From Edaphocola flava (lineage in GTDB: Bacteria > Bacteroidota > Bacteroidia > Chitinophagales > Chitinophagaceae): a stretch of 64,000 bases of DNA. A program made the position numbers and the translations under genes. Positions 34,201 through 43,359 of this stretch are shown here, piece after piece (within the stretch, counting starts at the first letter, position 1; every line of letters begins with the position of its first letter). Under the pieces are notes generated by a model. It saw nothing but the letters and a program-made list of their open reading frames with translations. It ran no database searches and was not told the DNA's origin. The stretch covers positions 186,001 through 250,000 of the forward strand of contig NZ_SAIQ01000003.1 in NCBI RefSeq assembly GCF_004118155.1, given 5' to 3'.

Positions 34201-37200
34201 CGTATAGGTTGTGGTCGCTGTATTATTCAGCGCAGGTGCCCATGTACCATTGATACCATTAGTAGATGTCGTTGGTAAAGGACTTAAAGGGGCTCCTGCA
34301 CAAACAGGTGCTAATGGCGCAAAAGTAGGTGTTGTATTATTATTTACAGCAATGGTCATGGTTGCCGTGGTAGCACATTGTCCTGCCGTTGGTGTAAATG
34401 TATATGTAGTGGTCGCTGTATTATTCAGTGCTGGCGCCCAGGTACCATTGATACCATTCGTAGACGTTGTAGGCAAAGGACTCAGGGTTGCTCCGGCGCA
34501 GATCGAATTTACCTGGGTAAAGGCCGGTGTAATCAGAGGATTAACCGTAATGGTCATCTGGGCAGGATTGGCACATTGTGTAGTATCCGGGATAAAGGTA
34601 TAGGTTGTTGTCGCCGTATTGTTTATAGCAGGACTCCAGCTACCGGTAATGCCGTTGTTGGCTGTAGTCGGTAATGGATTTAAAGTGCTGCCTGCACAGA
34701 TCGGAGCCACTTGTGTAAATACGGGGTTCACAATCGGGTTCACTACGATGGTCATAGTGGTCGTAGTGGCACACTGTCCGGCATTAGGGGTAAACGTATA
34801 GGTAGTGGTTACATTGCTGTTGGCTACCGGGCTCCAGGTACCATGTACACCATTCAGAGAGGTCGTTGGTATCGGATTGATCTTGGTACCCAGACACACT
34901 GAAGGCTCCTGTGCAAACTGTGGCACCACAACCGGATTTACCGTAATGGTCATGGTTGTAGCAGCAGCACACTGTCCGGCAGTTGGGGTAAAGGTATAGG
35001 TCGTTGTAGTGTTATTGTTTATAGCCGGGCTCCAGGTACCGGTAATACCATTGTTGGACGTTGTAGGCAATGCTGCCAGCGGTGCACCCGCACAGATAGC
35101 AGGCACCTGCGTAAATAATGGTGTTGCACTGTTTACGACAATTGTCATCGTAGCAGTGGCAGCACATTGTCCCGCTGTTGGAGTAAAGGTGTATGTAGTA
35201 GTCGTGTTATTGTTGATCGCCGCAGGACTCCAGGTACCGGTAATCCCATTGTTGGAGGTTGTAGGCAACGGAGCTACGGTAGCCCCCTGGCATATAGGTC
35301 CTACCTGTGTAAATGACGGAGTAGTACTGTTTACAACTACCGTAAGGCTTACATTGCCCGTTGCACATTGTCCCGGATTAGCGGTAAAGGTATAGGTAGT
35401 GGTTGCAGTATTATTCCAGGTCGGGCTCCAGGTACCAGTGATACCATTGGAAGAAGTTGACTGGAGTGGATTAGGCGCACCGTAACATACCGCAGGAATC
35501 GGTGCAAAGGTTGGTGTTACACTGTTTACCGTTACAGTCATAGTGGTATTAACAGCACATTGTCCGGGTTCAGGTATAAAGGTATAGGTAGTGGTAGCCG
35601 TATTATTCCAGGCCGGACTCCAGCCACCGTTAATGCCGTTTGTAGAAGTTGGAGGTAGTGGATTAGCTGTGCTGCCATAACAAACCGGTGGAATGGCATT
35701 GAAGGTAGGTGTGATTGTATTGGGTAATACCACAATAGTCATTGTTGCGGTATCGGCACACTGTCCCGGATTCGGTGTAAAAGTATAGGTAGTCGTAGCA
35801 CCACTATTAGGGGCCGGGCTCCAGGTACCGCCAAATCCATTGTTGGATGTTGTGGGTAATGGTCCTAGCACACCTCCTAGACATACAGGAGGTACCTGTG
35901 TAAACGTAGGTTCCAGGATTGGCAATACCTGTACGGTCATGGTGGTTGGCACCGCACATTGCCCGGCATCCGGTGTAAAGGTATACGTAGTAGTCGCCTG
36001 GCTATTCATAGCCGGACTCCAGCTACCATGTATATTATTAGTAGATGTGGTAGGCAATGCTCCTAATGATCCGCCGATACAAATAGGATCTACCTGGTTA
36101 AAGGTAGGTACCGTATTATTATTGATCTGTATATACATAACCGCCGGTAAGGCACAAGGGTGTGATGTAGCGTGGAAAGTATAGGTTCCTGATGTGGTAT
36201 TACTGATCGGTGAAGGTGTCCAGAAACCTGTTATACCATTGGCAGATGTTGTGGACAATGGTGGTATCGTACTACCAATACAATACGGCGGGTATTGACC
36301 AAAAAATGGTTGTATACTAGGTCTTACGGCAATTGTCATTGTCGTTGATGCAGCACAGGTACCAGCATTTGGAGTAAAGGTATAAGTAGTTGTCGCTGTA
36401 TTATTGATTGCCGGACTCCAGGTACCGTTGATTCCGTTGTTGGAAGTGGTCGGTAATGGATTCATTGTTGCGCCGGAACATATCGTATCTACCTGCGTAA
36501 ATGTGGGTATAACAGCCGGAGTAATATTCAGGTTTACCGTAAATGTAGTGTCGCAAGTGCCTCCGGTAACCAGTGCGGTACCAAAGTTATTCTGACTGGT
36601 AGTACCTGCAGGAATGGTCAAGCCATTCCATGTAACGGGTAGTTGATTGCTGCAATAAGAAAGTGTTTTGGTTGCAGTGATATTATTATGATGTACAAAT
36701 ACGGTATCCTGTGCCGTCATGGTCACATTAGAATTACAGCCGATCGTACCGGTATACACCGCTACATAATAGTTCACAGCCGGATTCGTAGTAATACTCA
36801 CACAGTTGGTCGTTGCAAATGGCGTACTGCTACCCTGGGCATACCAGGCAAATGTTCCGCCAGGATTAAAGAAGGGTTCCTGATTATAGCCGATATTGCT
36901 TACCGTATAGCTCGAACTGCCGGATGGTGTAAAGCGCATGCCTTCTCCGGATGCAGTCCAGGTTGTACTTGCTGGTCCCCTGCCCGCTGCAAATACCGCT
37001 GTTGCATTTGAGGTGGCCCGTACTCCCTGTACCCCCTTTCCAACCGAAGTACCGATTGGCCAGGTGGCACATTCCTGTTTCTGTGCAATATGCATCTCAA
37101 TAGTATTCGTACCCTCGCTCAATACAAGCTGATCGGTAGCTGTAATACCATTACAACTATAATAACCCACATTACAAAATTCAATAATAAACTTCCTGTT

Positions 37201-37614
37201 TGGTGCACTGCCAATGGTTTTATAACGAATGATGCCATTGCTGTTAGAAGGGTTCAGATCCTGGAAAGGAAACATAATCACATTATCCAGCTGACCTGCA
37301 CCTAAGGCATCCTGATACTTAAACAGGCTTACCTGTCCTGCCAGACTGGTATTAAAGGAGATAAAATTGTTGTCTGAAATAACCAGTTGCGTAAACGTTT
37401 GGCCATAAAATGTAAACGGAAAGCCAATGCTGATCGCTGATGAAAACTTGTCATCCATGTCGATGTTTGGCAATGTGCTGGCCGGTGGTGTCGCGCAAAC
37501 CGAAAATGTTGTTGTCTTACAAACTGTTGTGTCCGTAACCGTCATGCCTAGTTGTGCCCTGGAAGAAAAACATACCAGACAAAACCATACTAGTAAATGT
37601 AGATGCTTTGCCAT
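31207..37614 (-). CDS. Giant repeat surface protein with T9SS type B sorting domain, 21 repeats
   Basis: 2135 residues with signal peptide (MAKHLHLLVWFCLVCFSSRAQ). The N-terminal domain is closely related to that of the 1348-residue paralogue (FPFTFYGQTFTQLVISDNNF, RYKTIGSAPNRKFIIEF). I count 21 copies of the 66-residue repeat (NGISGTW, NNTATTTYTFTPTAGQC, MTITVNP), then four 43-residue repeats with CDSI motifs, an Ig-like domain, and the type B sorting domain (MIPNAFTPNGDGQNDVF, NRWGQLLF, KGDVTLLR). Repeats 11-13 and 14-16 are near-copies as blocks of three. The protein should be exported by T9SS and anchored on the surface; adhesion or matrix function is inferred. Confidence 0.88.
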   Translation of the reverse strand: MAKHLHLLVWFCLVCFSSRAQLGMTVTDTTVCKTTTFSVCATPPASTLPNIDMDDKFSSAISIGFPFTFYGQTFTQLVISDNNFISFNTSLAGQVSLFKYQDALGAGQLDNVIMFPFQDLNPSNSNGIIRYKTIGSAPNRKFIIEFCNVGYYSCNGITATDQLVLSEGTNTIEMHIAQKQECATWPIGTSVGKGVQGVRATSNATAVFAAGRGPASTTWTASGEGMRFTPSGSSSYTVSNIGYNQEPFFNPGGTFAWYAQGSSTPFATTNCVSITTNPAVNYYVAVYTGTIGCNSNVTMTAQDTVFVHHNNITATKTLSYCSNQLPVTWNGLTIPAGTTSQNNFGTALVTGGTCDTTFTVNLNITPAVIPTFTQVDTICSGATMNPLPTTSNNGINGTWSPAINNTATTTYTFTPNAGTCAASTTMTIAVRPSIQPFFGQYPPYCIGSTIPPLSTTSANGITGFWTPSPISNTTSGTYTFHATSHPCALPAVMYIQINNNTVPTFNQVDPICIGGSLGALPTTSTNNIHGSWSPAMNSQATTTYTFTPDAGQCAVPTTMTVQVLPILEPTFTQVPPVCLGGVLGPLPTTSNNGFGGTWSPAPNSGATTTYTFTPNPGQCADTATMTIVVLPNTITPTFNAIPPVCYGSTANPLPPTSTNGINGGWSPAWNNTATTTYTFIPEPGQCAVNTTMTVTVNSVTPTFAPIPAVCYGAPNPLQSTSSNGITGTWSPTWNNTATTTYTFTANPGQCATGNVSLTVVVNSTTPSFTQVGPICQGATVAPLPTTSNNGITGTWSPAAINNNTTTTYTFTPTAGQCAATATMTIVVNSATPLFTQVPAICAGAPLAALPTTSNNGITGTWSPAINNNTTTTYTFTPTAGQCAAATTMTITVNPVVVPQFAQEPSVCLGTKINPIPTTSLNGVHGTWSPVANSNVTTTYTFTPNAGQCATTTTMTIVVNPIVNPVFTQVAPICAGSTLNPLPTTANNGITGSWSPAINNTATTTYTFIPDTTQCANPAQMTITVNPLITPAFTQVNSICAGATLSPLPTTSTNGINGTWAPALNNTATTTYTFTPTAGQCATTATMTIAVNNNTTPTFAPLAPVCAGAPLSPLPTTSTNGINGTWAPALNNTATTTYTFTPTAGQCANTTTMTITVNPIVTPTFTAVGPVCAGTSLGALPTTSTNGISGTWSPALNNTTTTTYTFTPTAGQCASTATMTITVNPLVIPAFTQVNSICAGATLSPLPTTSTNGINGTWAPALNNTATTTYTFTPTAGQCASTATMTIAVNNNTTPTFTPIAPVCAGATLSPLPTTSNNSITGIWSPALNNTATTTYTFTPTAGQCATTTTMTITVNPVVTPTFTAVGAVCSGAALSALPTTSTNGVSGTWSPALNNTATTTYTFTPAAGQCATTTTMTITVNPNVAPAFTQVAPICSGGALSALPTTSTNGISGTWAPALNNTATTTYTFTPTAGQCASTATMTITVNPNLTPAFTQVAPICSGGTLNALPTTSTNGISGTWAPALNNTTTTTYTFTPTAGQCANTTTMTITVNPIVTPTFTAVGPVCAGTSLSALPTTSLNGINGSWSPAINNMATTTYTFTPAVGQCAISTTMTIAITPSATPAFVQVNPICSGAPLAALPTVSTNGISGSWSPAINNTTTTTYTFTPAAGQCALPTTMTITVNPNVIPVFTPVGPVCAGTPISPLATTSTNGVTGTWSPAINNMATTTYTFTPVSNGQCSGSTTMTIVINPYLTGTRNVSMCEGGSYTFNGLVYTASVNGVKDTIPNQNTCDSIITLNLNVYPKTYGTQTATICQGNTYVFNGVNYTTSNSTAKDTLVNSHGCDSIVTLNLTVVPVNPISATYNLTGCGTVYFNGQPYNNNAVVHDTLHTQLGCDSLYRTTNITVYPEYHYGQTIDTIACGKLVYDGVTYTESVTIKDTLYTIHGCDSVINNINIQIVNFELQATVTPEDPYEGEEVHIQTSGNMPYAVISWTPFSFFSDQTALSQTFTATTGQHVIITGVGPGGCRDTAVVDFKVRPYQPEIMIPNAFTPNGDGQNDVFMPVLSIDRGYQLTDFRIFNRWGQLLFSTSHVNIGWDGTFKGALQSQDVYFYAVTIVLMDGTKKFYKGDVTLLR
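32360..36512 (-). repeat. Twenty-one tandem 198-bp coding repeats
   Basis: The array spans about 4.15 kb, equal to 21 units of about 198 bp. Units in the middle (about 33380-34570) are more alike than those at the edges and show a three-unit higher-order period: the QVNSIC variant recurs near 33904 and 34499, about 595 bp apart. Confidence 0.85.
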
Positions 37615-37784
37615 ACCCCTGTAAAATGTAGTTGAAAAAATGTTAAAACCTTAATATGTTAAAGTTCTATAAATTTACAACACATATATAGCAATGTCAA
37701 TTATGTTTGCGTTAAGCGGGGCATTTTTGTAAAGAAAATGAGCGGAGTTAACCTATGTTAATCAGTTTTGTTAACCATTGTTAA

Positions 37785-38927
37785 TTAATTAGATAGCTTG
37801 CCCTTCTTCAACAAGAAATGAGGCTGATAAGTCAGGAACAGACTGTAGTTGTAGTTAAGCTTCTGGTAGTTGAGATCATAGAAAGGTTCAAGACGTACAT
37901 CGAGGTCAATCTCCTTCATCACCTTGCGTTGGTATGCCAGACCCAGGGTGATCAACTTTCGCTCCCGTGCCGGCAATTCCTGCTTGTTGGGATTAAAGCT
38001 CTGGGACTGGAACAGGACTCCTCCCGTTGGCGAAATGAATTGTTTACCCTGCCAGTAGCTCAACGTAGTGTAAAATCCATCTTTGAAGCGCACATTGGCA
38101 TTGGCATAAATACCAGAGCCGTTACGGTAAGGCATATCACTGTTACCAGCAAGATCTTTATAGTATAGATAATAGGCATTTGCCCCTATCCCTTTGACAA
38201 TGTTTCCTGATTTAAGTTTATGTACCCAGTCCAGACCAACCGTTGCATTAAACAGGGTTACCGTCGGCGCACTGGTTGTATCCCACTGGCCTCCGTTATG
38301 GCTGGCCAGCAATTGTACAGGTATACTAAAGCGGTGTGCTTTATCTCCGGAGGATAGTTTAATACGGGTATGGTTACCTACAGTAAACCGTTCATTATAG
38401 TTTACCCCGTAGTATTGCTGCTTTTGCCAGTCTACCCAAAGGTCGGTGTAGATGTGTTTTTTATCGGCTTTCAATTGAATGCCATGCTCCAGGTAATTAG
38501 TCATAAGTCTTTCATACCCATACATAGGATCTATCATGCCATGGCTTATGTTACCCGCGAGGTTACCGAAAGTGAGGCTATAGCCATTACGATGCAAGTC
38601 CAGCTGATACCAGGGAGCCACCTTAACCAGACCATCGGTGCCGAAATCTTTTTTGAGGTATACCCCACCCTGCAGACTTACATGCTTATTAGGCTTATAA
38701 GTGAGGGCAAAAGTATTCTGGGTTCCAAATAAGGTATATCCGCTCAGAGAGGGCAGAAAATACTCATTATTCCTGAAAAAATTATTAGAGTACACGCTGA
38801 AATACAATCCATCATCCAGCTTTCGCAGTGCGCGCATATCCAGCTGTTCCGGTTTGTTACTGATCTGGGCATGTGCCGTTAAGGAGCCGGATAACAGCAG
38901 CAATAATGCATAAAAGCGTGTACTCAT
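37785..38927 (-). CDS. Outer-membrane beta-barrel protein of unknown function
   Basis: 380 residues with signal peptide (MSTRFYALLLLLSGSLTAHA). The body is a run of alternating hydrophobic/polar strands with aromatic ends (TFALTYKPNKHVSLQGGVYL, GYSLTFGNLAG, HGIQLKADKKHIYTDLWVDW), typical of a 12-16 stranded barrel. No TonB plug. It lies 10 nt after the pseudouridine synthase gene on the same strand, so it is probably in one operon. No named family was recognised. Confidence 0.7.
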   Translation of the reverse strand: MSTRFYALLLLLSGSLTAHAQISNKPEQLDMRALRKLDDGLYFSVYSNNFFRNNEYFLPSLSGYTLFGTQNTFALTYKPNKHVSLQGGVYLKKDFGTDGLVKVAPWYQLDLHRNGYSLTFGNLAGNISHGMIDPMYGYERLMTNYLEHGIQLKADKKHIYTDLWVDWQKQQYYGVNYNERFTVGNHTRIKLSSGDKAHRFSIPVQLLASHNGGQWDTTSAPTVTLFNATVGLDWVHKLKSGNIVKGIGANAYYLYYKDLAGNSDMPYRNGSGIYANANVRFKDGFYTTLSYWQGKQFISPTGGVLFQSQSFNPNKQELPARERKLITLGLAYQRKVMKEIDLDVRLEPFYDLNYQKLNYNYSLFLTYQPHFLLKKGKLSN

Positions 38928-38937
38928 GTAATATTAG

Positions 38938-40008
38938 TTAAGCTTGGTTTTCTTTAACGATATATTTTCTCCATTTGTCTATCACCGCAACCATATCGTC
39001 CGGCAGTTCGGAGCTGAAGAGCATTTGCTCCCCTGTAGCAGGATGCACAAATCCCAGCTCTTTGGCATGTAAGGCCTGACGCGGCATTAATTTGAAACAG
39101 TTTTCTACAAACTGTTTGTATTTGGAATAAACCGTTCCTTTTACAATACGGTCTCCACCATAGGTTTCATCATTAAAAAGCGGGTGACCTATCAGGCGGC
39201 TGTGTACACGGATCTGGTGCGTACGGCCGGTCTCCAGTCTGAACTCCAGCAGAGAAACATAATGAAATTGTTCCAGTACTTTATAATGCGTTACGGCATG
39301 CTTACCATAATCTCCGTCAGGGAAAGCATCCATCTTTTTACGGAAGCGCATATTGCGACCGATATTGGCGGTAATCGTGCCTTCCGGCTGTTCAAAGTGG
39401 CCCCATGCCAGCGCGATATAACGACGGTGGATGGTATGTGCCTGAAACTGTAAAGACAGATGCTTAGCAGCAGCTTCGTTTTTAGCCACAAGGATCAGAC
39501 CACTCGTATCTTTATCAATACGGTGTACCAGCCCTACTCTTGGCAGTTCTATAATACGACCTTTATCTTCAGGAGGGTTCAGGTACCAGGCTACACCATT
39601 GACCAGCGTACCGGAATAGTTACCGCTGCCCGGGTGCACCACAATACCAGCCTGCTTATTGATCACAAGTACATCATCATCTTCATAGAAAATGTCCAGA
39701 TCCATTTGTTCCGGTATAATATCGGTACGATCAGGACGGCGGTTGTCAAAAACAACAACTTCCATGCCCGGCTTTACCTTAAAGTTAGACTTCACCGTTT
39801 TGCCATCAACCAATACGTGGCCCTCGTCAATAGCAATCTGCACCTTATTCCGCGTAGCACCTTCCACACGATTCATGACGAATTTATCTACACGCAGGGG
39901 TTCCTGCCCTTTATCTACTATTATACGGAGCCGTTCCTCCAGTTCTTGTTCCTGTTCGCCATCTTCACTTTCCGTCAATTCCTCGTCTTCCCATTCTTCT
40001 GTATGCAT
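38938..40008 (-). CDS. rluD-like: RluA-family 23S rRNA pseudouridine synthase (RluD-like)
   Basis: 356 residues. An acidic N-terminal extension (1-30, rich in Glu/Asp) precedes an S4 RNA-binding domain (about 38-90, LRVDKFVMNRVEGATRNKVQ). The catalytic domain carries GLVHRIDKDTSG (catalytic Asp D165), then HTIHRRYIALAWG, and the C-terminal LETGRTHQIRVH motif. RluA-family enzymes isomerise uridine in 23S rRNA; RluD modifies helix 69. It is divergent from the metal operon gene at 40118 with a 109-bp shared upstream region. Confidence 0.92.
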   Translation of the reverse strand: MHTEEWEDEELTESEDGEQEQELEERLRIIVDKGQEPLRVDKFVMNRVEGATRNKVQIAIDEGHVLVDGKTVKSNFKVKPGMEVVVFDNRRPDRTDIIPEQMDLDIFYEDDDVLVINKQAGIVVHPGSGNYSGTLVNGVAWYLNPPEDKGRIIELPRVGLVHRIDKDTSGLILVAKNEAAAKHLSLQFQAHTIHRRYIALAWGHFEQPEGTITANIGRNMRFRKKMDAFPDGDYGKHAVTHYKVLEQFHYVSLLEFRLETGRTHQIRVHSRLIGHPLFNDETYGGDRIVKGTVYSKYKQFVENCFKLMPRQALHAKELGFVHPATGEQMLFSSELPDDMVAVIDKWRKYIVKENQA

Positions 40009-40117
40009 ACATTCAAAAATTTAAACCGCGAAAATACAACATCTATATTAGTTAAAAATTTATAAAATCACAATATTAGTTTCATCGGGCTGTTTTATTT
40101 CCTATTTTCGCTGTTGA

Positions 40118-40549
40118 ATGAAAAAAATGTTCGCCATATTAATGCTGTTTATGTACAGCCTGTCCGTTTCCGGATCGGTAGTACAAATGCATTTCTGCGG
40201 GCAGGAAATAGAGTCAATCAGTTTCCTGGAGTCGAACAAATCATGTTGTTGCGCTGCTGCAAAAGACAAATCTGCGGATCAGCATATCAGCAAACAGGAT
40301 AAGGAATGCTGCGATAATGTAGCTATTTCTTTAAAAATCAGTGCCGACCAGCATGTAGAGGCAGCCAAGCAGCTACAATTACTGCAGACAGTAGCCGCCG
40401 TGCCACCATTACTGCATTATGCCGTATATGAAGCTCCCTATGTGGCCGGAGTAGAGCAGGCATCATATGATGCCAATGCCCCTCCACCCGGGCTCTGGCA
40501 GGACATTCCTTTATATAAATTGTTTCAGCGCATTGTGTATTACGGTTAA
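40118..40549 (+). CDS. HYC_CC_PP family small exported Cys-rich protein
   Basis: 143 residues with signal peptide (MKKMFAILMLFMYSLSVSGS). The features that name the family are in order: HFC (26-28), a CCC cluster (about 43-45), a second CC (about 64-65), and a Pro-rich NAPPPGLW near the end. Members are usually next to heavy-metal-associated (HMA) and TonB receptor genes in Bacteroidota, as here. It is the first gene of the plus-strand metal operon (66 bp before the HMA gene). A role in copper or similar metal handling is inferred from Cys content and context. Confidence 0.78.
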   Translation: MKKMFAILMLFMYSLSVSGSVVQMHFCGQEIESISFLESNKSCCCAAAKDKSADQHISKQDKECCDNVAISLKISADQHVEAAKQLQLLQTVAAVPPLLHYAVYEAPYVAGVEQASYDANAPPPGLWQDIPLYKLFQRIVYYG

Positions 40550-40615
40550 AACTTCACTTGGATGTTTATTATTCATTTGAATCTTTTACTAACCCGATAC
40601 ATAATTCATTAAACA

Positions 40616-40978
40616 ATGAGACAGTCTATTATAGCCTTAACGGCCCTATTTACAATATATTCTACCCCAATCTCCTCATTTGCACAGGAATCTTCAAAGA
40701 TCAAATCTGAAACCATTAAGGTAAAAGGTGTATGCAGTATGTGCAAAAAACGTATTGAAGATGCCGCGTACATTAAAGGAGTTAAACGTGCCGATTGGGA
40801 TCAGAAAACCCAGGAACTGAAACTGGTATATAATTCAGACAAAACCGATCTGAAAACAATCGAACAAAGTATAGCCCGCAAAGGACACGATGCCGGAGCT
40901 ATACTGGCCGATAAGGATCAGTACAAAAAACTTCCTTCCTGCTGCGCATATAATGATGGTGCTGAATGCGCCCATTAA
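40616..40978 (+). CDS. Exported heavy-metal-associated (HMA) domain protein
   Basis: 120 residues with signal peptide (MRQSIIALTALFTIYSTPISSFA). One HMA ferredoxin-like domain has the metal site GVCSMCKKRIE (C40-x-x-C43), followed by the expected beta-alpha-beta pattern (KTQELKLVYNSDKTDLKTIEQSI). The C-terminal tail carries more Cys and His (SCCAYNDGAECAH). It is a candidate periplasmic copper chaperone. The stop codon overlaps the start of the TonB receptor gene (TAATG), indicating coupled expression. Confidence 0.85.
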   Translation: MRQSIIALTALFTIYSTPISSFAQESSKIKSETIKVKGVCSMCKKRIEDAAYIKGVKRADWDQKTQELKLVYNSDKTDLKTIEQSIARKGHDAGAILADKDQYKKLPSCCAYNDGAECAH

Positions 40979-43284
40979 TGCATAAAGCAATCCCATTAAG
41001 CTTTGTCTTTGCCCTGGGTTTATCGGGTACAGTCAGCCAGGCATCTGCGCAGGATGCAGTGGCAGACACGATCGTAGCTATGCAAACAGTTACGGGTCAT
41101 GTATTTGATGCTCAGCAGAAAGATGGTATGGTAGGTGTGACCATACATACCCCGGACAATCGTCACCACCAGGTTACGGACGAGAACGGAGCCTTCACTA
41201 TACAAGTACCAGCCGGTACCAGCCAGTTGATATTCAGTTTTATGGGCTACCGCACAGAAACGGTTTCCCTTACTGCGGGTACTACTGCCATAGAGGTGAA
41301 GATGCAGGAGGCCGGCCTTAAAGAAGGCAAGGAGCTGGGTACTGTAGAGGTAACCAGCCGCCGCAAGACAACAGAGATCGGCCTGAGTGGCACTATGAAA
41401 GTAGAGAAGATCGGCAGCGGCGAACTGATGAAGGCAGCCTGCTGTAACCTGAGCGAAAGTTTTGAAACTACTCCTTCTGTTGATGTCGGCTTTACCGATG
41501 CTGTAAGCGGCTATAAGCAGATCCAGATGCTGGGTCTGGCGGGAGCATACACAACATTTACCAGAGAGAATATACCTGATATACGCGGACTGGCTTCCAT
41601 TACCGGCCTTAGCTTTACTCCGGGTACATTTGTCGAAAGCATGCAGCTGAGCAAAGGTACCGGCAGTGTGGTGAATGGTTATGAAGGTACAGCCGGACAG
41701 ATCAATGTGGAATGGATCAAACCATTTGAAGATAAGGCGCCTAAATGGCTCATCAATGGCTATCAGAGCACACAGGGCCGTTCAGAAGGCAACCTGGTGT
41801 ATAATCATAATTTCAACAAACATTTAAGCACAAGTGTATTGCTCCATGGACGTTCCGACTGGATGAAGGTCGATATGAATAATGATGGCTTCCTGGACAA
41901 CCCGAGAGGGAATAACTTTGTCGGCAGTAACCGCTGGTTCTATTTCGGAGACCGTGGCCTCGAAATCCAGGGCGGCATTAAAGTCGTAAACCTGAATACT
42001 ATTGGCGGACAGACAAATTACGCTGAGGGTACACCACAGGTAGCCGGTAATCCATGGGGTTATGAAAATAAGGTGAATCGTCTGGAAGGCTGGGCCAAGA
42101 TCGGTAAAGTATTCCCGGAAAAGCCTTATAAAAGTATGGGGCTGCAGCTTGCCGCAACCATTCACGAACAGGATAATCAATACGGTGCCCGTAGTTATAA
42201 TGGTCGTCAGCAGAGCTTCTATGCCAACTATATCTACCAGACTATAATCAATAATACCAATCATACGGTTAAAGGTGGGGCCAGTGCTCAATATGATGCA
42301 TACCAGGAAACATTTACCGGTACGCCATTGAAACGTACCGAAGTGGTACCGGGAGTATTTGCAGAATATGCGTATAAGTACCTGAACAAATTCAATATGG
42401 TAGCCGGACTGAGGGCCGATTATCATAATCTCTTCGGGGCTTTCCTTACGCCTCGGCTGCACCTGCGTTATGCACCGGCTGAAAATACTGCCATTCGTGC
42501 TTCTGTAGGAAGAGCACAGCGTACGGCCAATTTCCTGACAGAGAATATGGGACTGATGGCTTCTTCGCGTGCATTTATGATCAATGGCAATGATATCAGT
42601 ACGTTAAATAATAATACTTACCCCTTCAAGCCCGAAGTGGCCTGGAATATGGGTTTGAACCTGACGCAGAAGTTCAGACTGAACTATCGTGACGGTAGCT
42701 TTGGTGTAGATTATTACTTTACCGATTTCACCAACCAGATTGTGGTAGATATGGAGGAGTACAATAAAGTAAACTTCTATAACCTGAACGGAAAGTCTTA
42801 TTCGCACAGCATACATGCACAGCTTGATTATGAACTGATCCGTAATCTGGATGTTCGCCTGGCGTACCGCTTCTATGATATCAAAACCCAATACAACAGC
42901 GGATTGAAGGAAAAACCACTGGTAGCGGCCAAAAGAGCCTTTGCCAATATCGGTTATCGTACCCGCAATGACTGGAAGTTTGACTATACCGTGCAATGGA
43001 TCGGGACCAAACGTGTGCCACAACGCTATAACGATCATGAGCAGCATGTACATGGTTCGGATTATTCGCCAAGCTACTGGATGATGAATGCGCAGATCAA
43101 CAAATCATTCAAAGAGGGTAAATATGAAGTGTACCTGGGCATGGAGAACATCGGAAATATCATGCAGCACCCACTGATAACCGACGCATCCAATCCTTTT
43201 GGTAATAACTTTGATGCCTCACTGGTTTGGGGTTCGGGAATGGGCAGAAATATCTATGCCGGTTTCCGCCTTAATTTGAAATAG
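40978..43284 (+). CDS. TonB-dependent receptor with N-terminal CarboxypepD-like domain, metal-operon associated
   Basis: 768 residues from the ATG at 40978. An in-frame ATG at 40966 lies within the HMA gene and gives four extra residues; the TAATG overlap favours 40978. After the signal peptide, a CarboxypepD_reg-like beta-sandwich spans about 35-115 (VTGHVFDAQQKDGMVGVTI). The plug (about 125-250) contains the unusual double Cys AACCNLSESFETTPSVD and the block LSKGTGSVVNGYEGTAGQIN. The 22-stranded barrel ends in a terminal aromatic-rich strand (IYAGFRLNLK). Operon context with HMA and HYC_CC_PP proteins suggests import or sensing of a metal or metallophore, perhaps copper; the substrate is not proven. 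Confidence 0.87.
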   Translation: MHKAIPLSFVFALGLSGTVSQASAQDAVADTIVAMQTVTGHVFDAQQKDGMVGVTIHTPDNRHHQVTDENGAFTIQVPAGTSQLIFSFMGYRTETVSLTAGTTAIEVKMQEAGLKEGKELGTVEVTSRRKTTEIGLSGTMKVEKIGSGELMKAACCNLSESFETTPSVDVGFTDAVSGYKQIQMLGLAGAYTTFTRENIPDIRGLASITGLSFTPGTFVESMQLSKGTGSVVNGYEGTAGQINVEWIKPFEDKAPKWLINGYQSTQGRSEGNLVYNHNFNKHLSTSVLLHGRSDWMKVDMNNDGFLDNPRGNNFVGSNRWFYFGDRGLEIQGGIKVVNLNTIGGQTNYAEGTPQVAGNPWGYENKVNRLEGWAKIGKVFPEKPYKSMGLQLAATIHEQDNQYGARSYNGRQQSFYANYIYQTIINNTNHTVKGGASAQYDAYQETFTGTPLKRTEVVPGVFAEYAYKYLNKFNMVAGLRADYHNLFGAFLTPRLHLRYAPAENTAIRASVGRAQRTANFLTENMGLMASSRAFMINGNDISTLNNNTYPFKPEVAWNMGLNLTQKFRLNYRDGSFGVDYYFTDFTNQIVVDMEEYNKVNFYNLNGKSYSHSIHAQLDYELIRNLDVRLAYRFYDIKTQYNSGLKEKPLVAAKRAFANIGYRTRNDWKFDYTVQWIGTKRVPQRYNDHEQHVHGSDYSPSYWMMNAQINKSFKEGKYEVYLGMENIGNIMQHPLITDASNPFGNNFDASLVWGSGMGRNIYAGFRLNLK

Positions 43285-43359
43285 ACTAAGTATTGCATGC
43301 CAGCTATATCCTGTGTCTTACGCCAACGGCAGGAGATAATTTTGATACCTTAGCTATCC

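Noticed and set aside
33131-35395. Similar plus-strand open frames in the 2135-residue gene
   Set aside because: Same explanation: antisense by-product of the tandem repeat period.
32360-36512. Regular repeats that could suggest a CRISPR array
   Set aside because: The period is 198 bp, the units are coding and diverge gradually, and there are no unique spacers or cas genes.
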